DNA of 64,000 bases from positions 23,093,589 through 23,157,588 of the forward strand of contig NC_052486.1 of assembly GCF_009730915.1 (NCBI RefSeq), written 5' to 3'. This DNA comes from Dioscorea cayenensis subsp. rotundata (Eukaryota; Streptophyta; Magnoliopsida; Dioscoreales; Dioscoreaceae). The notes under the pieces were generated by a model. The model had not been told where the DNA came from. It did no database searches and saw nothing but the letters and a program-made list of their open reading frames with translations. The position numbers and the translations under genes were made by a program. Positions 21,746-33,434 of the stretch are shown piece after piece. The number at the start of each line of letters is the position of its first letter. Position 1 is the first letter of the stretch.

Positions 21746-22547
21746 TCCAAATTAAGTTCTATCAACCACCTACAAATGCACTTTGATAGAAAACTTGTCA
21801 CCACCATCTCACTATTTATAAATTTCTTCTTCAAAACAGTCTTTAATTTCTTTCGGTTGATCAGCCTCAAATCATTTTCAGCTGAAACAGATTTAGGTGA
21901 AGTGCGAACCGTATAATTTGTGTATTTTCCAATGATATCATGACACGTATCCTAGAAATAAATAAAAATAATATAATAAACTTATTCCTATACCTCCGCC
22001 CTGCTACCTTAAACCACCAATAGGGCAGTTGTCAACAACTTATTAATTATATTAAACTACACATGCAGTTGGTACCTGACCTAAGTTTGCCACATTTTCA
22101 ACAAAACATTTCCCACACGTACAATAAAGGCTTCTCAATTGAAAAATTGGCGGTCTGACTTTCTAACATCCATTCATTGGCAAAGCAAACCACTTTTTTG
22201 TTTTTTTAATATTTGTGCTGATTTGCACGGAAGTCAGACATGTTATGTATTTTATAAACTAGATATTTTCAAATTATTTAATAAAACAAGAGTGAAGAGA
22301 GTCAATGGTTTATAAAAAATTAAAATGAAAGGATGCAATGGTTCATGGAGGTTCATACTGATTAGTGAAACAATTAATTTAAAAAAAACTAGATAAACCA
22401 CAATAACAAAGCATAAAACAGAGAACAAGAGAACTAACATGAGAGACTCAATATTTTTAAATTGTCGCTTTCAAAAGTTTACAACTCGCTTCAAAAGAGT
22501 ATTTAGAAAATTATAAATATTTTTTTTTACAAAACATTCAAGTATAT

Positions 22548-22768
22548 CAAAGAGCTCATAGCCTAGTGGTACTAGGCTTTATTGTGAAAAACACTTATTA
22601 GAAACAATAATGGTAACAGGTTACCAGTTATTGATGTGGGTTCGCAGTCCAAACCCCTAATTCCCGGTTGAGGGTTGTGCTAGTTGAATAATTAATTCCA
22701 AATCCGTACGCACACCCCTATATATTGCGCTTGTCGTTTTTTGTAAAAAAATAAAAACAAAAAAAAAT
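22548..22768 (+). mobile_element. tRNA-derived SINE with target-site duplication
   Basis: About 220 bp with an internal RNA polymerase III promoter. The A box TAGCCTAGTGG (22559-22569) fits the tRNA consensus, and 70 bp later there is a B box in GTGGGTTCGCAGTCC (about 22637-22651, slightly diverged). It ends with GCGCTTGTCGTTTTTTG and an A-rich tail. It is flanked by TCAAGTATAT (22538-22547) and TGAAGTATAT (22769-22778), a 10-bp repeat with one mismatch. SINEs of this type are mobilised by a partner LINE. It is not a functional tRNA gene: no acceptor-stem pairing or anticodon arm is seen. Confidence 0.85.
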
Positions 22769-23090
22769 TGAAGTATATACTTTAGTAGTGTGCATTTTGA
22801 GTGTTTTAGTGTTCATATTTTAGAAAATTTCATGTAACATGCATTCTCTTCATTTAAATGGATTGGGCAATGGTAACATGTTGATAAACTTTTTATTTTA
22901 TGCAGTGCTCTACAAATAACTGTTTATTTACTATTTTCATAACATTCCAGTATAACAAATAGTAGTTATTTGTTAATCATTAAACAAGTTTGTTCAGCAG
23001 TACGAGTAATCAGAATTATTCTTGTTATTTCTTGAATTGGTTCTTATCCTTCTTTATGATGTTGCATCTAAGATTATTGATGATTTGATG

Positions 23091-23736
23091 CAGGGGTGGA
23101 AGGAGGGGGGCCAAGGGGGTGCTTGAGCACCCCGGCCCCCAACCAATAATATATATATATTCAAAGGATGAGAAAAGGCATAGTTAGAAGGACCCCCTTT
23201 CTCTTTACTTCTCTCTCTATATTTTTTTTTTCTAAAATAAACATTTTTTTACAAATTAATACCGATAGTTTTATTTCGATATTTTACAAATCTATTTATA
23301 TAGTATAAAAAAATTATTTTATTTTCAAAAATTTATTGTCTAGCCCCTCCATTTATTAGAAATCAGTTTATATAGAATAAAAATTATATTTATAGATAAA
23401 TTGTAAAAATTTATTGTTTACCCCCGTATTTTTATAAACTATAATATAACATATAAATAAATAGATATATACATATATATATATATATATAATATTTATA
23501 AAATTTTATTGTTTGGCCCCTTAATTTTTTACTTAGTCTTACAAAAAAAATTAATGATTGTATCCCTATAGCCTCTTTTGTTTTGTTTTTTTTGTTTTTT
23601 TTAATTAGATCTACCAAACAACAATGTCGTTCAACTAATTTGACAATATTTAAAAAAAAATTAATAAATCTCCAAAATTATTTTTAGTTCTAAGTTGACA
23701 CCTTTTTATTTTATTTTTTTTCTGGTTCCGCCACTA
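23091..23736. mobile_element. Non-autonomous hAT-like element with 8-bp target-site duplication
   Basis: 646 bp between exact 8-bp direct repeats ATTTGATG (23083-23090 and 23737-23744). The left end is CAGGGGTGGAAGGAGG and the right end reversed is TAGTGGCGGAACCAGA, an imperfect inverted repeat of the CAGTGGCGGA type common in plant hAT elements. The interior is AT-rich with several 'ttattgtttrgcccc' repeats and no coding frame. The homologous site in copy A (about 10607-10616) lacks it, which confirms insertion. Confidence 0.82.
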
Positions 23737-24040
23737 ATTTGATGTCTATATATATTTTTGCCTTCTAATTCAATAAAGGTGGAATCTTGTTCTTTCTATC
23801 TACTCTGTTCACAAAGTCAATTGTACTATAAATCAATAATGTATATATGGGTGGACAAACAAATATAGATAAGATGGCATTGATGCTAACTGTCATAATC
23901 CTCCTTTAAAAGCTATATGAATAGAACTGGTACAACGTATTCTAATAACAAACGACTTCTGGATACATATCGAGCAGTCATGTCATATCTTTTTCATATT
24001 ATGTAGTTCACACGGAAGAAAATATGTGATCTATAATGTG

Positions 24041-25040
24041 NNNNNNNNNNNNNNNNNNNNNNNNNNNNNNNNNNNNNNNNNNNNNNNNNNNNNNNNNNNN
24101 NNNNNNNNNNNNNNNNNNNNNNNNNNNNNNNNNNNNNNNNNNNNNNNNNNNNNNNNNNNNNNNNNNNNNNNNNNNNNNNNNNNNNNNNNNNNNNNNNNNN
24201 NNNNNNNNNNNNNNNNNNNNNNNNNNNNNNNNNNNNNNNNNNNNNNNNNNNNNNNNNNNNNNNNNNNNNNNNNNNNNNNNNNNNNNNNNNNNNNNNNNNN
24301 NNNNNNNNNNNNNNNNNNNNNNNNNNNNNNNNNNNNNNNNNNNNNNNNNNNNNNNNNNNNNNNNNNNNNNNNNNNNNNNNNNNNNNNNNNNNNNNNNNNN
24401 NNNNNNNNNNNNNNNNNNNNNNNNNNNNNNNNNNNNNNNNNNNNNNNNNNNNNNNNNNNNNNNNNNNNNNNNNNNNNNNNNNNNNNNNNNNNNNNNNNNN
24501 NNNNNNNNNNNNNNNNNNNNNNNNNNNNNNNNNNNNNNNNNNNNNNNNNNNNNNNNNNNNNNNNNNNNNNNNNNNNNNNNNNNNNNNNNNNNNNNNNNNN
24601 NNNNNNNNNNNNNNNNNNNNNNNNNNNNNNNNNNNNNNNNNNNNNNNNNNNNNNNNNNNNNNNNNNNNNNNNNNNNNNNNNNNNNNNNNNNNNNNNNNNN
24701 NNNNNNNNNNNNNNNNNNNNNNNNNNNNNNNNNNNNNNNNNNNNNNNNNNNNNNNNNNNNNNNNNNNNNNNNNNNNNNNNNNNNNNNNNNNNNNNNNNNN
24801 NNNNNNNNNNNNNNNNNNNNNNNNNNNNNNNNNNNNNNNNNNNNNNNNNNNNNNNNNNNNNNNNNNNNNNNNNNNNNNNNNNNNNNNNNNNNNNNNNNNN
24901 NNNNNNNNNNNNNNNNNNNNNNNNNNNNNNNNNNNNNNNNNNNNNNNNNNNNNNNNNNNNNNNNNNNNNNNNNNNNNNNNNNNNNNNNNNNNNNNNNNNN
25001 NNNNNNNNNNNNNNNNNNNNNNNNNNNNNNNNNNNNNNNN
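24041..25040. other. Assembly gap (1000 N)
   Basis: Exactly 1000 undetermined bases, most likely a placeholder of arbitrary size. The left edge is inside duplicated flank copy B; the right edge is the 5' flank of the pyruvate kinase gene. Confidence 0.99.
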
Positions 25041-25045
25041 ACAAA

Positions 25046-25380
25046 ATAATATTTTTGAATTTGACTACATTTTTAGATAAAAACTAGTAATCTATCACAA
25101 GGTTTCTGAATATATAAATATAAACTTTGAGAGGGGTTTTGTGTAAAAAACCATGTAAAAAAGATCAAAGCAAACTGAAAAGACGCATGAATACTCGTTC
25201 TCCAGGAGATGTTATGGCTTCGTCCCCCGTCGAAGCCTCTTCCATCTCCCCCTCCCTTAGCTCCCGCTACCTCCTTTTGAAGCATTCTCGATCTTGCGCT
25301 CTTTGTGGATGTGATCTTCTTCTTCTTCTTCTTCTTTTTCTAGCTCTGCAAAACCAGCTCTGTGCTCTCTACTGTTTCTA
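25046..25380 (+). promoter_or_regulatory. 5' flank of the pyruvate kinase gene
   Basis: Between the N gap and the ATG. A TATA-like TATATAAATATAAAC lies at about 25110-25124. A CT-rich leader (CTTCTTCTTCTTCTTC, about 25317-25337) is typical of plant 5' UTRs. Most of the promoter is probably inside the gap. The upstream open frame at 25127-25381 overlaps the start codon by one base and has no domain, so it is treated as leader. Confidence 0.45.
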
Positions 25381-28300
25381 ATGGCAGCTATGGCTGACAC
25401 TGGTGGCGGGCTTCTGACTCGTATCCAGCCGTTTGAGAGATCTGGCTTGGCTTTATCTCAGCATGTTGGATCTCCTATTGCCGTGGTTGGAGGTGGTTCC
25501 CGGTCATTGAGGTTCGCCGGTGGGGTATGCGTTGTGACATCCGTGAAACTCACTGCAAAGAGCTTGAAGGTTAATGCGCAGATGGAGAATGGGCCGGTGG
25601 TGTCGGTGAGTGTTTTCTTGATTCAATCTTGGCTAAGAAGTGACTTACCTATTCACAATTCATGATTTATTGAAGGATTTCACTTTTTATTGCATTTTGA
25701 TGGCGCCTTGATCTATTGTTGTTTGACTTGTTCTAGATTTGTTGATGTGATAACCATGATTTGTGAAATTAATGCATCATATGTTGGAAATAGACTCAAA
25801 TTTATTCAGTATCATGTTAAAAATCTCTTTTTGGTAAAAAAATTTAATTTCAAGAATTCCTGGTTCATCTGCACTTATCTTGGTTCCTGATTTCTGGTCC
25901 AATCAGGAGAATGCTGATCCTTCATATGGGCTTCAGTCAAGTGTTGATAAGGTAGCATTAACTTCAAGTGCTCGGAGGAAAACAAAAATAGTGTGCACAA
26001 TTGGTCCTTCAACTAATACACGGGAAATGATATGGAAACTAGCTGAAACAGGGATGAATGTAGCACGGCTGAATATGTCTCATGGAGACCATGAATCACA
26101 CCAGAAAATAATTAATTTGGTCAAGGAATACAATGCTGTTAATAAAGATAATGTTATTGCTATTATGCTGGACACCAAGGTATGTTGACTGCAAGTAAAT
26201 TTTTATAAGGTTTTACATTCATAAATGTTATAGTGGCTGAGAAAATATTCATTTATGAATGATGACAGTTACCTTAAGAATGCAATATGTGCCTGCTGTC
26301 TATTTTACTTTCTATATGTTACTCTGGTGTCACCCTCTTTCTTTGCTGGGTTTCTGTGTTTGCCTCCACTTAAGGAATGAAATAATGGTATACTTACTGA
26401 AAAGGATGTCAAAATTAGGGGCCTGAGGTAAGAAGTGGAGATGTGCCCCAGCCTATAATGCTTAAAGAGGGACAGGAGTTCAGTTTCACAATCAAGCGAG
26501 GAGTCAGCTCTGAAAATACTGTTAGTGTCAATTATGATGACTTCATAAATGATGTGGAAGTTGGTGATATTCTCTTGGTTGATGGTAGGCATTTTAATTC
26601 TCAGCATCGTTTGCTCAATGCCTTACGCAGGGAAGCTTATGAATTATAGTTTATGCCTATTTTCTTTGGAAACTACTTAATAATTTATTTTAACATAACT
26701 TTGTATTTATTACTCATTGCTGAAGTATTGATTAAGAAATTCATTTTTTTATGTGGCCCATGTTTATTTCCTTTTTACAATATTTTAAAATAAAAAAATG
26801 AAAGTGAATCTTCTTGGCCAATGCCAAGCTGACGCTGGATGAACTTCTCTGTTTTTGATGTGCAAACCATGAGAAACTCACCATTCAGTGTGTGATGTGT
26901 TACTTGAGTTAATCATCTTCAATTATCAGCTTGCTGTAGAGAAAACCCCAATTCTTCAATTTTTTTCCCTGAAGCAAACCACATGTCCTCTGTGTTTATC
27001 ACCTGTTGAATGTTGTCAAGGTGATCCACAGGTGACTGTCTTACTTCTTAAGTATGATTTGTTCCCTCAGCTTACCTGTTTGCCATCCAAATTAAATAAA
27101 GATGGCGTATGCCATTTTCTTATATTTTACAGCATTTCAAATTGTTAAATTATTGTGCATGTTTTAGGTGGAATGATGTCACTTGCTGTAAGGTCAAAAT
27201 CCAGTGATTCAGTAAAATGTGAAGTGATTGATGGTGGTGAACTGAAATCAAGGCGCCACCTAAATGTTCGTGGCAAAAGTGCTACTTTACCGTCTATCAC
27301 AGGTAGTCTTGTTAACATCAACTGGATCATCTATGCTGTTGTTTCAGCGTATTAACACTGGGTGGTTTCTCAGAAAAAGACTGGGAGGATATCAAATTCG
27401 GGGTGGAAAACAAGGTGGATTTCTATGCGGTTTCTTTTGTGAAAGATGCTAAAGTTGTGCATGAGTTGAAAAATTATCTCAAAAGTAAATTCTAGAACCA
27501 TCTCTTGGTTTAATATTGTCTGAATTTTGATTTACCCATTTGAAGTCTCCCAAACCAAAATGATGACTTTTTCCTTTCATTTTAAGGTTGTGATGCAGAT
27601 ATACATGTGATTGTCAAAATAGAAAGTGCTGATGCAGTACCAAATCTTCACTCTATTATTTCTGCTTCTGATGGGGTACACTCTTTTTGCTTTTTTGCTT
27701 CAGCAGAGTACTATACATTCTCAGATGTCAGTTGCATAATCAATCATTGGCTTCTGGTCTTTTTTTAACCTTTTATTTTTCTCTGGGTCCTTTAAGCATG
27801 ACTTCCTTGAATTCATCATATATTTGTTTGGAAAGGGTAGTTTATAAGTTACTATACATATGTTGCTTAAGAAAAAGAGAACACAACAATCATCTTGATT
27901 TTTTTACCTTCTTAGTTTGGACCTTGTGTAAATTTTTCTGTAATTCTTTGATGCTATTTTTAGAAATAGTTTATCTTACGCTTGTTTATTGTGACTTATA
28001 AGTTACTATCTGCATGTTCCTAAGGAAAAATATATATATATATATATATCATGATCATCCTGATTCTTTACCTCCTTACCTCTGACCTTGTATAAATTTC
28101 TTTGTAATTTTTCAATGTTGCTTTCTAGAATAATTTTTCAATGTTGCTTTCTAGAATAATTTTTCTTATCCTTGCATATCGTAGGCCATGGTGGCTCGTG
28201 GAGATCTTGGAGCTGAGCTACCGATTGAGGAAGTTCCTTTATTGCAAGTAATCAATGAATAACTTGTCCTTTTCTCTTTGTTAATTTTTCATACATATTG

Positions 28301-29933
28301 CTATGGGTAAGGATGAGATTTTGGTTACCACTAGTTTCCTTGCACCATGTTGTGGTACAATGATGTGATTTCTTTTCCTTTGGAAGCTCCAAAGATTTAT
28401 TGTTGAGCATCCATTACTAATTTGGCCATTAGTTGAAACCCCCTTTAATCCTAGTTTTTTAACAGGAAGATATTATTAGAAGATGCCGCAGTATGGAAAA
28501 ACCGGTGATTGTGGCAACAAATATGTTGGAAAGTATGATAGGTCATCCAACTCCAACAAGAGCAGAAGTTTCTGACATAGCTATTGCAGTCCGAGAAGGT
28601 GCAGACGCCATCATGCTATCTGGTGAAACTGCTCATGGAAAGTAAGTAATCAAGTTATCTCCATTTTTTTTCATGGTTCAAGGCATGTGCACAATTATGG
28701 TATATTAATGTTGACAATATATAGCATGCCAAATGCATTTATTTTAATTGTCAATGACTTATCTGGATTATTGAATTAACCACAGGACTTTTTAATATCT
28801 GAAATAGTTGATGTGGGGCATTTTTTATTTGTTTGTTCCATAGGTTCTGCTTGTGTAGATCATTTCACAAAATGGAGATATTAATGATACAATGCCTATA
28901 AATTCTTTATCCTAAAGACACTTAAAAAAGAGGAGAATAGAATGGATGTAATAAATGAAAACTATGAGGATAAGTCAGTTAATGGTATCTTCTTATTTCT
29001 TAACTTTATTATTTTATTATTCTTTAATTGCTTGATGTAGGTATCCATTAAAAGCTGTTAAAGTAATGCATACTGTAGCACTGAGGACTGAATCAACACT
29101 ATTAAGCAACATCATCCAGCCTATTCTAACTCCTCTTGTTCAGGTATATATCTATGTTTTCACTACCAAAGTGTTGCCAACTTGGTTGAATAAGGTCATA
29201 TTATTTTTTATGTATATAGATTCAAATGATATGAACAGTGTATATCAATTATAACATTTCTAGAATTTGATTTGGCTCTTCATTGGCACTTTGATATATT
29301 TATGAATTCCTCTCTAGAGGGCTGTTCAAGGACGTATTAGTGCAATGTTTGCTTCACATACAACCACCATTGCCAATACAATTCGGACACCTATTATTGT
29401 TTTCACAAGAACCGGTTCTATGGCTATACTTATAAGCCACTACCGTCCGTCTGCTACCATCTTCGCCCTTACAGATCAGTAAGCTCCTTGACTGTTAGCA
29501 TAGTGAACATAGTTTTTGCTTTTATGAGTTTTTATTTTTCTTTCTTGGTCCTTACGGATTACCATCAGATAGAAATTACCAAAATCACAACTTGTAATAT
29601 TAACCACATTACTTATTACTTGTTAGAGAGAGAATTAAGCAGAGACTGGCACTTTATCATGGAGTGCATCCGATGTACATGCAGTTTTCTGATGATGCAG
29701 AAGAGACATTCTCGAGGGCAATCAAGTGTTTGGTGGTATTGAACAATGCTTTTAGATTGTTTATATCTTTTTTCTCTTATGGTTTGATCATCATTATAAA
29801 TTTTCTTTTGCATTAAATGAAATAGGATGGAAATTTTCTGAAGCAAGGGCAATATGTCACTCTTGTTAAGAGTGGAATACATTCAATATGGAGGCAAGAG
29901 TCCACACATGATATTCAAGTTCGAATGGTCTAA
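25381..29933 (+). CDS. Plastidial pyruvate kinase (PKP beta type), 12 exons, complete
   Basis: Catalyses phosphoenolpyruvate + ADP to pyruvate + ATP; the plastid form supplies pyruvate and ATP for fatty-acid synthesis. Exons: 25381-25605, 25907-26179, 26419-26584, 27168-27302, 27374-27484, 27587-27675, 28185-28247, 28466-28641, 29041-29143, 29318-29478, 29627-29735, 29826-29933. All junctions are GT-AG and keep frame, giving 572 residues, the length of the family. A Ser/basic N-terminus of about 75 residues fits a chloroplast transit peptide. Core motifs: [70 protein letters not shown] and [18 protein letters not shown]. The C-domain has VFTRTGSMA and ISHYRP. Exon 10's first residues diverge from the usual AF-region. 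Closest in pattern to the PKP2-type subunit; assignment to beta rather than alpha is by motif recall. Confidence 0.95.
27838..28170 (+). repeat. Tandem duplication inside pyruvate kinase intron 6
   Basis: Two copies of about 160 bp (27838-27990 and 27995-28170) share TTATAAGTTACTAT, ATCATCNTGATT, CCTTGTRTAAATTT and TGTAATT. The second copy carries a (TA)n run (about 28030-28049) and ends in two head-to-tail copies of a 29-bp unit, TTTTCAATGTTGCTTTCTAG and following bases, just before the exon 7 acceptor. The splice site itself is intact. Confidence 0.7.
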
Positions 29934-30265
29934 ACTCTAAAATTATGTGAATAAAACCCTGCATTCAGTATTTCTCTCCTGAATTTCTCTCCACCTCTGA
30001 TTTTGTAGTAATTTGTGTTGTTATGGTAATATTACTTGTTTGAAATGAAATATATTTAAAGCTTTCATTATCTTCTATTTCATTCGATGACATGGTACCC
30101 TCACTGCTTATAATGTTCTCCTCTAAAGATGATGAAGTTGATGGCAGAATCACCTATGAAAATAAATACTTGAAATGAACATTATTTTAGTATTACTAAA
30201 GCTAAATGAGGAAGAATCGGTTTAAAAGTAAGCACCTAAAATGATGAATAAATAGTAATGAGAAA
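29934..30265. other. 3' flank of the pyruvate kinase gene
   Basis: AT-rich sequence with possible polyadenylation words (GAATAAAACC at about 29949). No gene or repeat recognised before the repeat array begins near 30270. Confidence 0.5.
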
Positions 30266-32152
30266 ATAATTAAGTGTTAGAGGCACAATGACCTTCACCC
30301 ACACCACTCACGGCATGTGCACAAATGAAAGAATGGTTCCACGGCTCCATGTATACTTAAATGAGGGGATGGGGACAAGTGTGTTGTGTTGGCTTATAAA
30401 AAGAGAACAAAACTTTATTATATGCCCGAAAGCTTTTTCTTTATTTTCTCTTCTCATTCAGGGTAATGAAAACGTATGTATGCATTTATAATTATGAATA
30501 AACACCTAACCGAGAACATCACATGCCCGCATTTATATAGAGGCAAAATCTCTTTATGGTATCTAGGCAAAGGTATCAAAGCACTTGTAGCGAAGAGCAA
30601 GACGAGAGCGAAAAACGATAGAAAATCAAGGTGATTCATCATCGAGAAATGAAAATGACCATTAACAAAATTGGAATACAATGGTTGGACAAAATTTGAC
30701 CAACAAGGTCAGTTTGAGATCTGCAACAGACATAGATTTAACATCGGCCCTCCTTGTAGAAAAACTACTCAACATGTAAGGAAATTTTCAAACCCTACGC
30801 CACCGAGTGAACCATAGCTCACTCTCGGTTCGAGACATTGAGCTTTTGTAAAAACTCTCAACTGGTCAAGGAACAATTTAAGATGCTTGAAGAAAGTGAT
30901 TATTATGTCAAAATTCATGAAAAAAAAAAAGGATCTTTTACGTAAGTTCTTTTTTTCTTTGATCTTTGGATAGAGTTTCAATTATCTTACATTTTTATTT
31001 CATGGAAATCATAAAATTTTATGATTTAGGATGGATGATAATCATTTAGTTTGATAAATTATGTTCTCTTATAATATTGTTTAGTGTCAATGTCGATGAT
31101 TATGTTTGGTTTTAGTATTTTGCTAATGGAATAAAAAAAAAATAATTTAGATGAGAAAAACAGTAATCAATATGAGTACGTGTTACGGTTTTATTGAATT
31201 TTTCTGTAATTAAAAAGAATGTGTATTAATGATACTTGGATTTTTTTTAAGATTTGTAAATAAACATTTATTTACTATTAAATATGAATGACAATGTCTA
31301 CAAGACTACAACATAGTTTTTTCACTGTTTATATTAATTTGATATCAGTGAAAATATCTCCTTAATCAATGATAAAATTAATAGTCAACTCCAAGTTTAA
31401 ATTTCTTTCTTGTTATTTGATGCTATTTAATATAAATTAATTAATTTATAATATATAATTAAATGATTTATTCATAATTGATGATATATTTATTCATTGT
31501 CTTTTTTATATATAACATTACTTAGGACATAATATTTTCTAATGACAATATAATCTTCACCTATCCTCAAATTTTAATATTTAATAAAGTTTAACTTAAC
31601 ACTATTTTAAACAAAGAATCAATAAAAATATTTATGATGTGCCTTAATTATATGGATGGATTGATATTTAATTCTAGTCATGTCTTTGCTCTGATACCAA
31701 TATTATTTTTTTAAATAAAAACATATGAGCACACCTTTCTGTTTTTTTGTTTTGCTTTTATATATTAAAATATTATGGCTAAATTTTATTTTAGAGGCTT
31801 TATATTTACAATTAGGGTTAAAGTAAAATAATGGGGACAGGCATTGTATCACACTCAGTCATATGGCCACAAATGAAGGAATGACTCAATGTGTGCTCAG
31901 ACGAGCGAATTGCCCCACGTGTACTCAAATGAGTTGATAGGAACAAATATATTTGCGTTGGCTTATAAGAAGAAAACAAAACTATCCACTATACCTGAAA
32001 AACAGTTTTTTTATTTCCTTTCTTCTCCTTCACGGTAGTGAAAATGGATGTCTGCATCTTATAGTTATGTATAAACACCTAACTTAGAGAATCGCATAAC
32101 TGTATATATATAGAACCAAAGTACCTTTATGGTATTGAGATAAAGGTATCAG

Positions 32153-33434
32153 TAGAGGTGGGCACGGGCCGGTTAACCGGGGCCGTTGGGCCCGGCCCGC
32201 CGGGACCAGGTCACCGGCCCATCGACTATCTCACCCGTTTGACATTCCTCTTGAGGTGCCTCCCAATATTGTCCATCACTATTCCACAAGAAGTTTGGGT
32301 AGCCCTTTTCAATTGGATGATATGTGTTGCAACAAGGAATGCTCTGTTGTTGTGAAGCAAAAATTCTATCAACTTTTTCACTAAGAGCTTCAACCTGCAA
32401 ATATAGAGCAACGACTGGGTCAATCATCATTTAAAATCCTTGCAAGAAAAAGTAAGACATGACAAAAGAAAACAAATGAGAATGATGGAAGAATAAAAAA
32501 GTGTGAAATAATATAAAAACAAATCGAAAGCGGTGATAGAGAAGAGATGTGAAATAGAATGAAGGATAAATAGCTAAGAAAAACAAAGTGCAAAAGTATC
32601 TCTAAACGCCTACTCTCGACAGCGGCGCCAAAAAAACTTGACAAGATCCCCTTGCTTATATCCCGCAATTAAGTGCACGGGTTTGTCGAGTAATAATCCC
32701 GGGTGAGCTGGGGTCGAATCCACGAGGGAGTAGGGAGTGAAAATACTTAATTTGGTTCTTAGCTATGTGGAAGATCAATAGTGATTAGTGTGAAATTGAT
32801 TCAATTCTCAACAATAAAAGCAACAAGTGAGAGAGCAAGAATAAAGAAGAGGGCAAGACAATCGATAAAGATGGGGTACTCGGATGATGCTTCACCTAGG
32901 ATAATTGTTTCAAGTGCAAGAACTCTCTATTATACTTCCTAATCAATGCCATGGTGAGTCGTGAAAATCCTTACATACATAGTCCCAAATCTAAGGTCAA
33001 CTATGCCTAACTCTATACATGTCCCGGAGGAGAAATCGAACAATCTCAACACCTCGTCTGCATAAAAGTAACATTGGCTTCTTTCCTTCCTAATTGGTTT
33101 CACAACCCTACCTGCATAAAAGTAACATAAAAACACACATATTAGTGTAAAAACCCGAGAAAAGTAATGCTCAACATAAGGAAATAATGCTTCGCATTCA
33201 TATCGCACAAGCACTTATCAGAATTCAATTTTGAATTCATAGCCGTTGAAGCCCAGCCATTGTGCTTCAACGGGCTCCCAACACGCCGGCCTGGGCGGGT
33301 TGGCTGGTCAGAGCCAACCCGTAACCGCCCGTATACATGATCTGACGATTACGGGTCCATGAACCGCCCGCCCGGGTCGATGACCCGACGTGCCCGCTCC
33401 GGCCGGGAGTCGCGGACGCCCGTGCCCACCTCTA
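32153..33434. mobile_element. Non-autonomous hAT element with perfect ends
   Basis: 1282 bp with a 17-bp perfect terminal inverted repeat, TAGAGGTGGGCACGGGC, and an exact 8-bp target duplication GGTATCAG (32145-32152, 33435-33442). Sister repeat copies (near 30575 and 38000) show the uninterrupted site. Subterminal regions are extremely GC-rich with many GGCC/CCGG words. The interior (32600-32770) contains reversed GGCGCCAAAAAAA and ATAATCCCGGGTGAG-type sequence that recurs in plant gypsy-class elements, so it has picked up LTR-retrotransposon DNA. It repeats CTGCATAAAAGTAACAT at 33057 and 33111. No transposase frame. Confidence 0.93.

Larger units (their letters stand above)
22060..24040. 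repeat. Duplicated flank, copy B (upstream of the oxygenase gene)
   Basis: Same-orientation homologue of the blocks in 6680-11110, ending at the N gap. It starts about 300 bp upstream of the oxygenase ATG (21745, minus strand), so its promoter may lie at the near edge. Compared with copy A it lacks the truncated LINE, the 9.1-kb solo LTR and the 11.2-kb MITE, but has its own SINE (22548-22768) and hAT-like element (23091-23736). The insertions are therefore younger than the duplication. A weak LINE-tail-like block (GATAAACCACAATAACAAAG, 22393-22412) has a decayed counterpart in copy A near 7055, so it may predate the duplication. Confidence 0.75.

Noticed and set aside
22559..22651. A tRNA gene
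   Set aside because: A and B boxes are present but too far apart, with no acceptor stem; the target duplication and A-rich tail show a SINE.
24026..25087. Long open frames on both strands across the N run
   Set aside because: They consist almost entirely of undetermined bases and are artefacts of the gap.
30558..30580. Plus-strand TGGTATC as a true primer-binding site
   Set aside because: The match to initiator Met tRNA is short, and no LTR end in CA precedes it; the minus-strand motif in the same repeat fits better.
32158..32430. Pro/Gly-rich frames at the left end of the hAT element
   Set aside because: They arise from GC-rich subterminal repeats and read through the inverted end.
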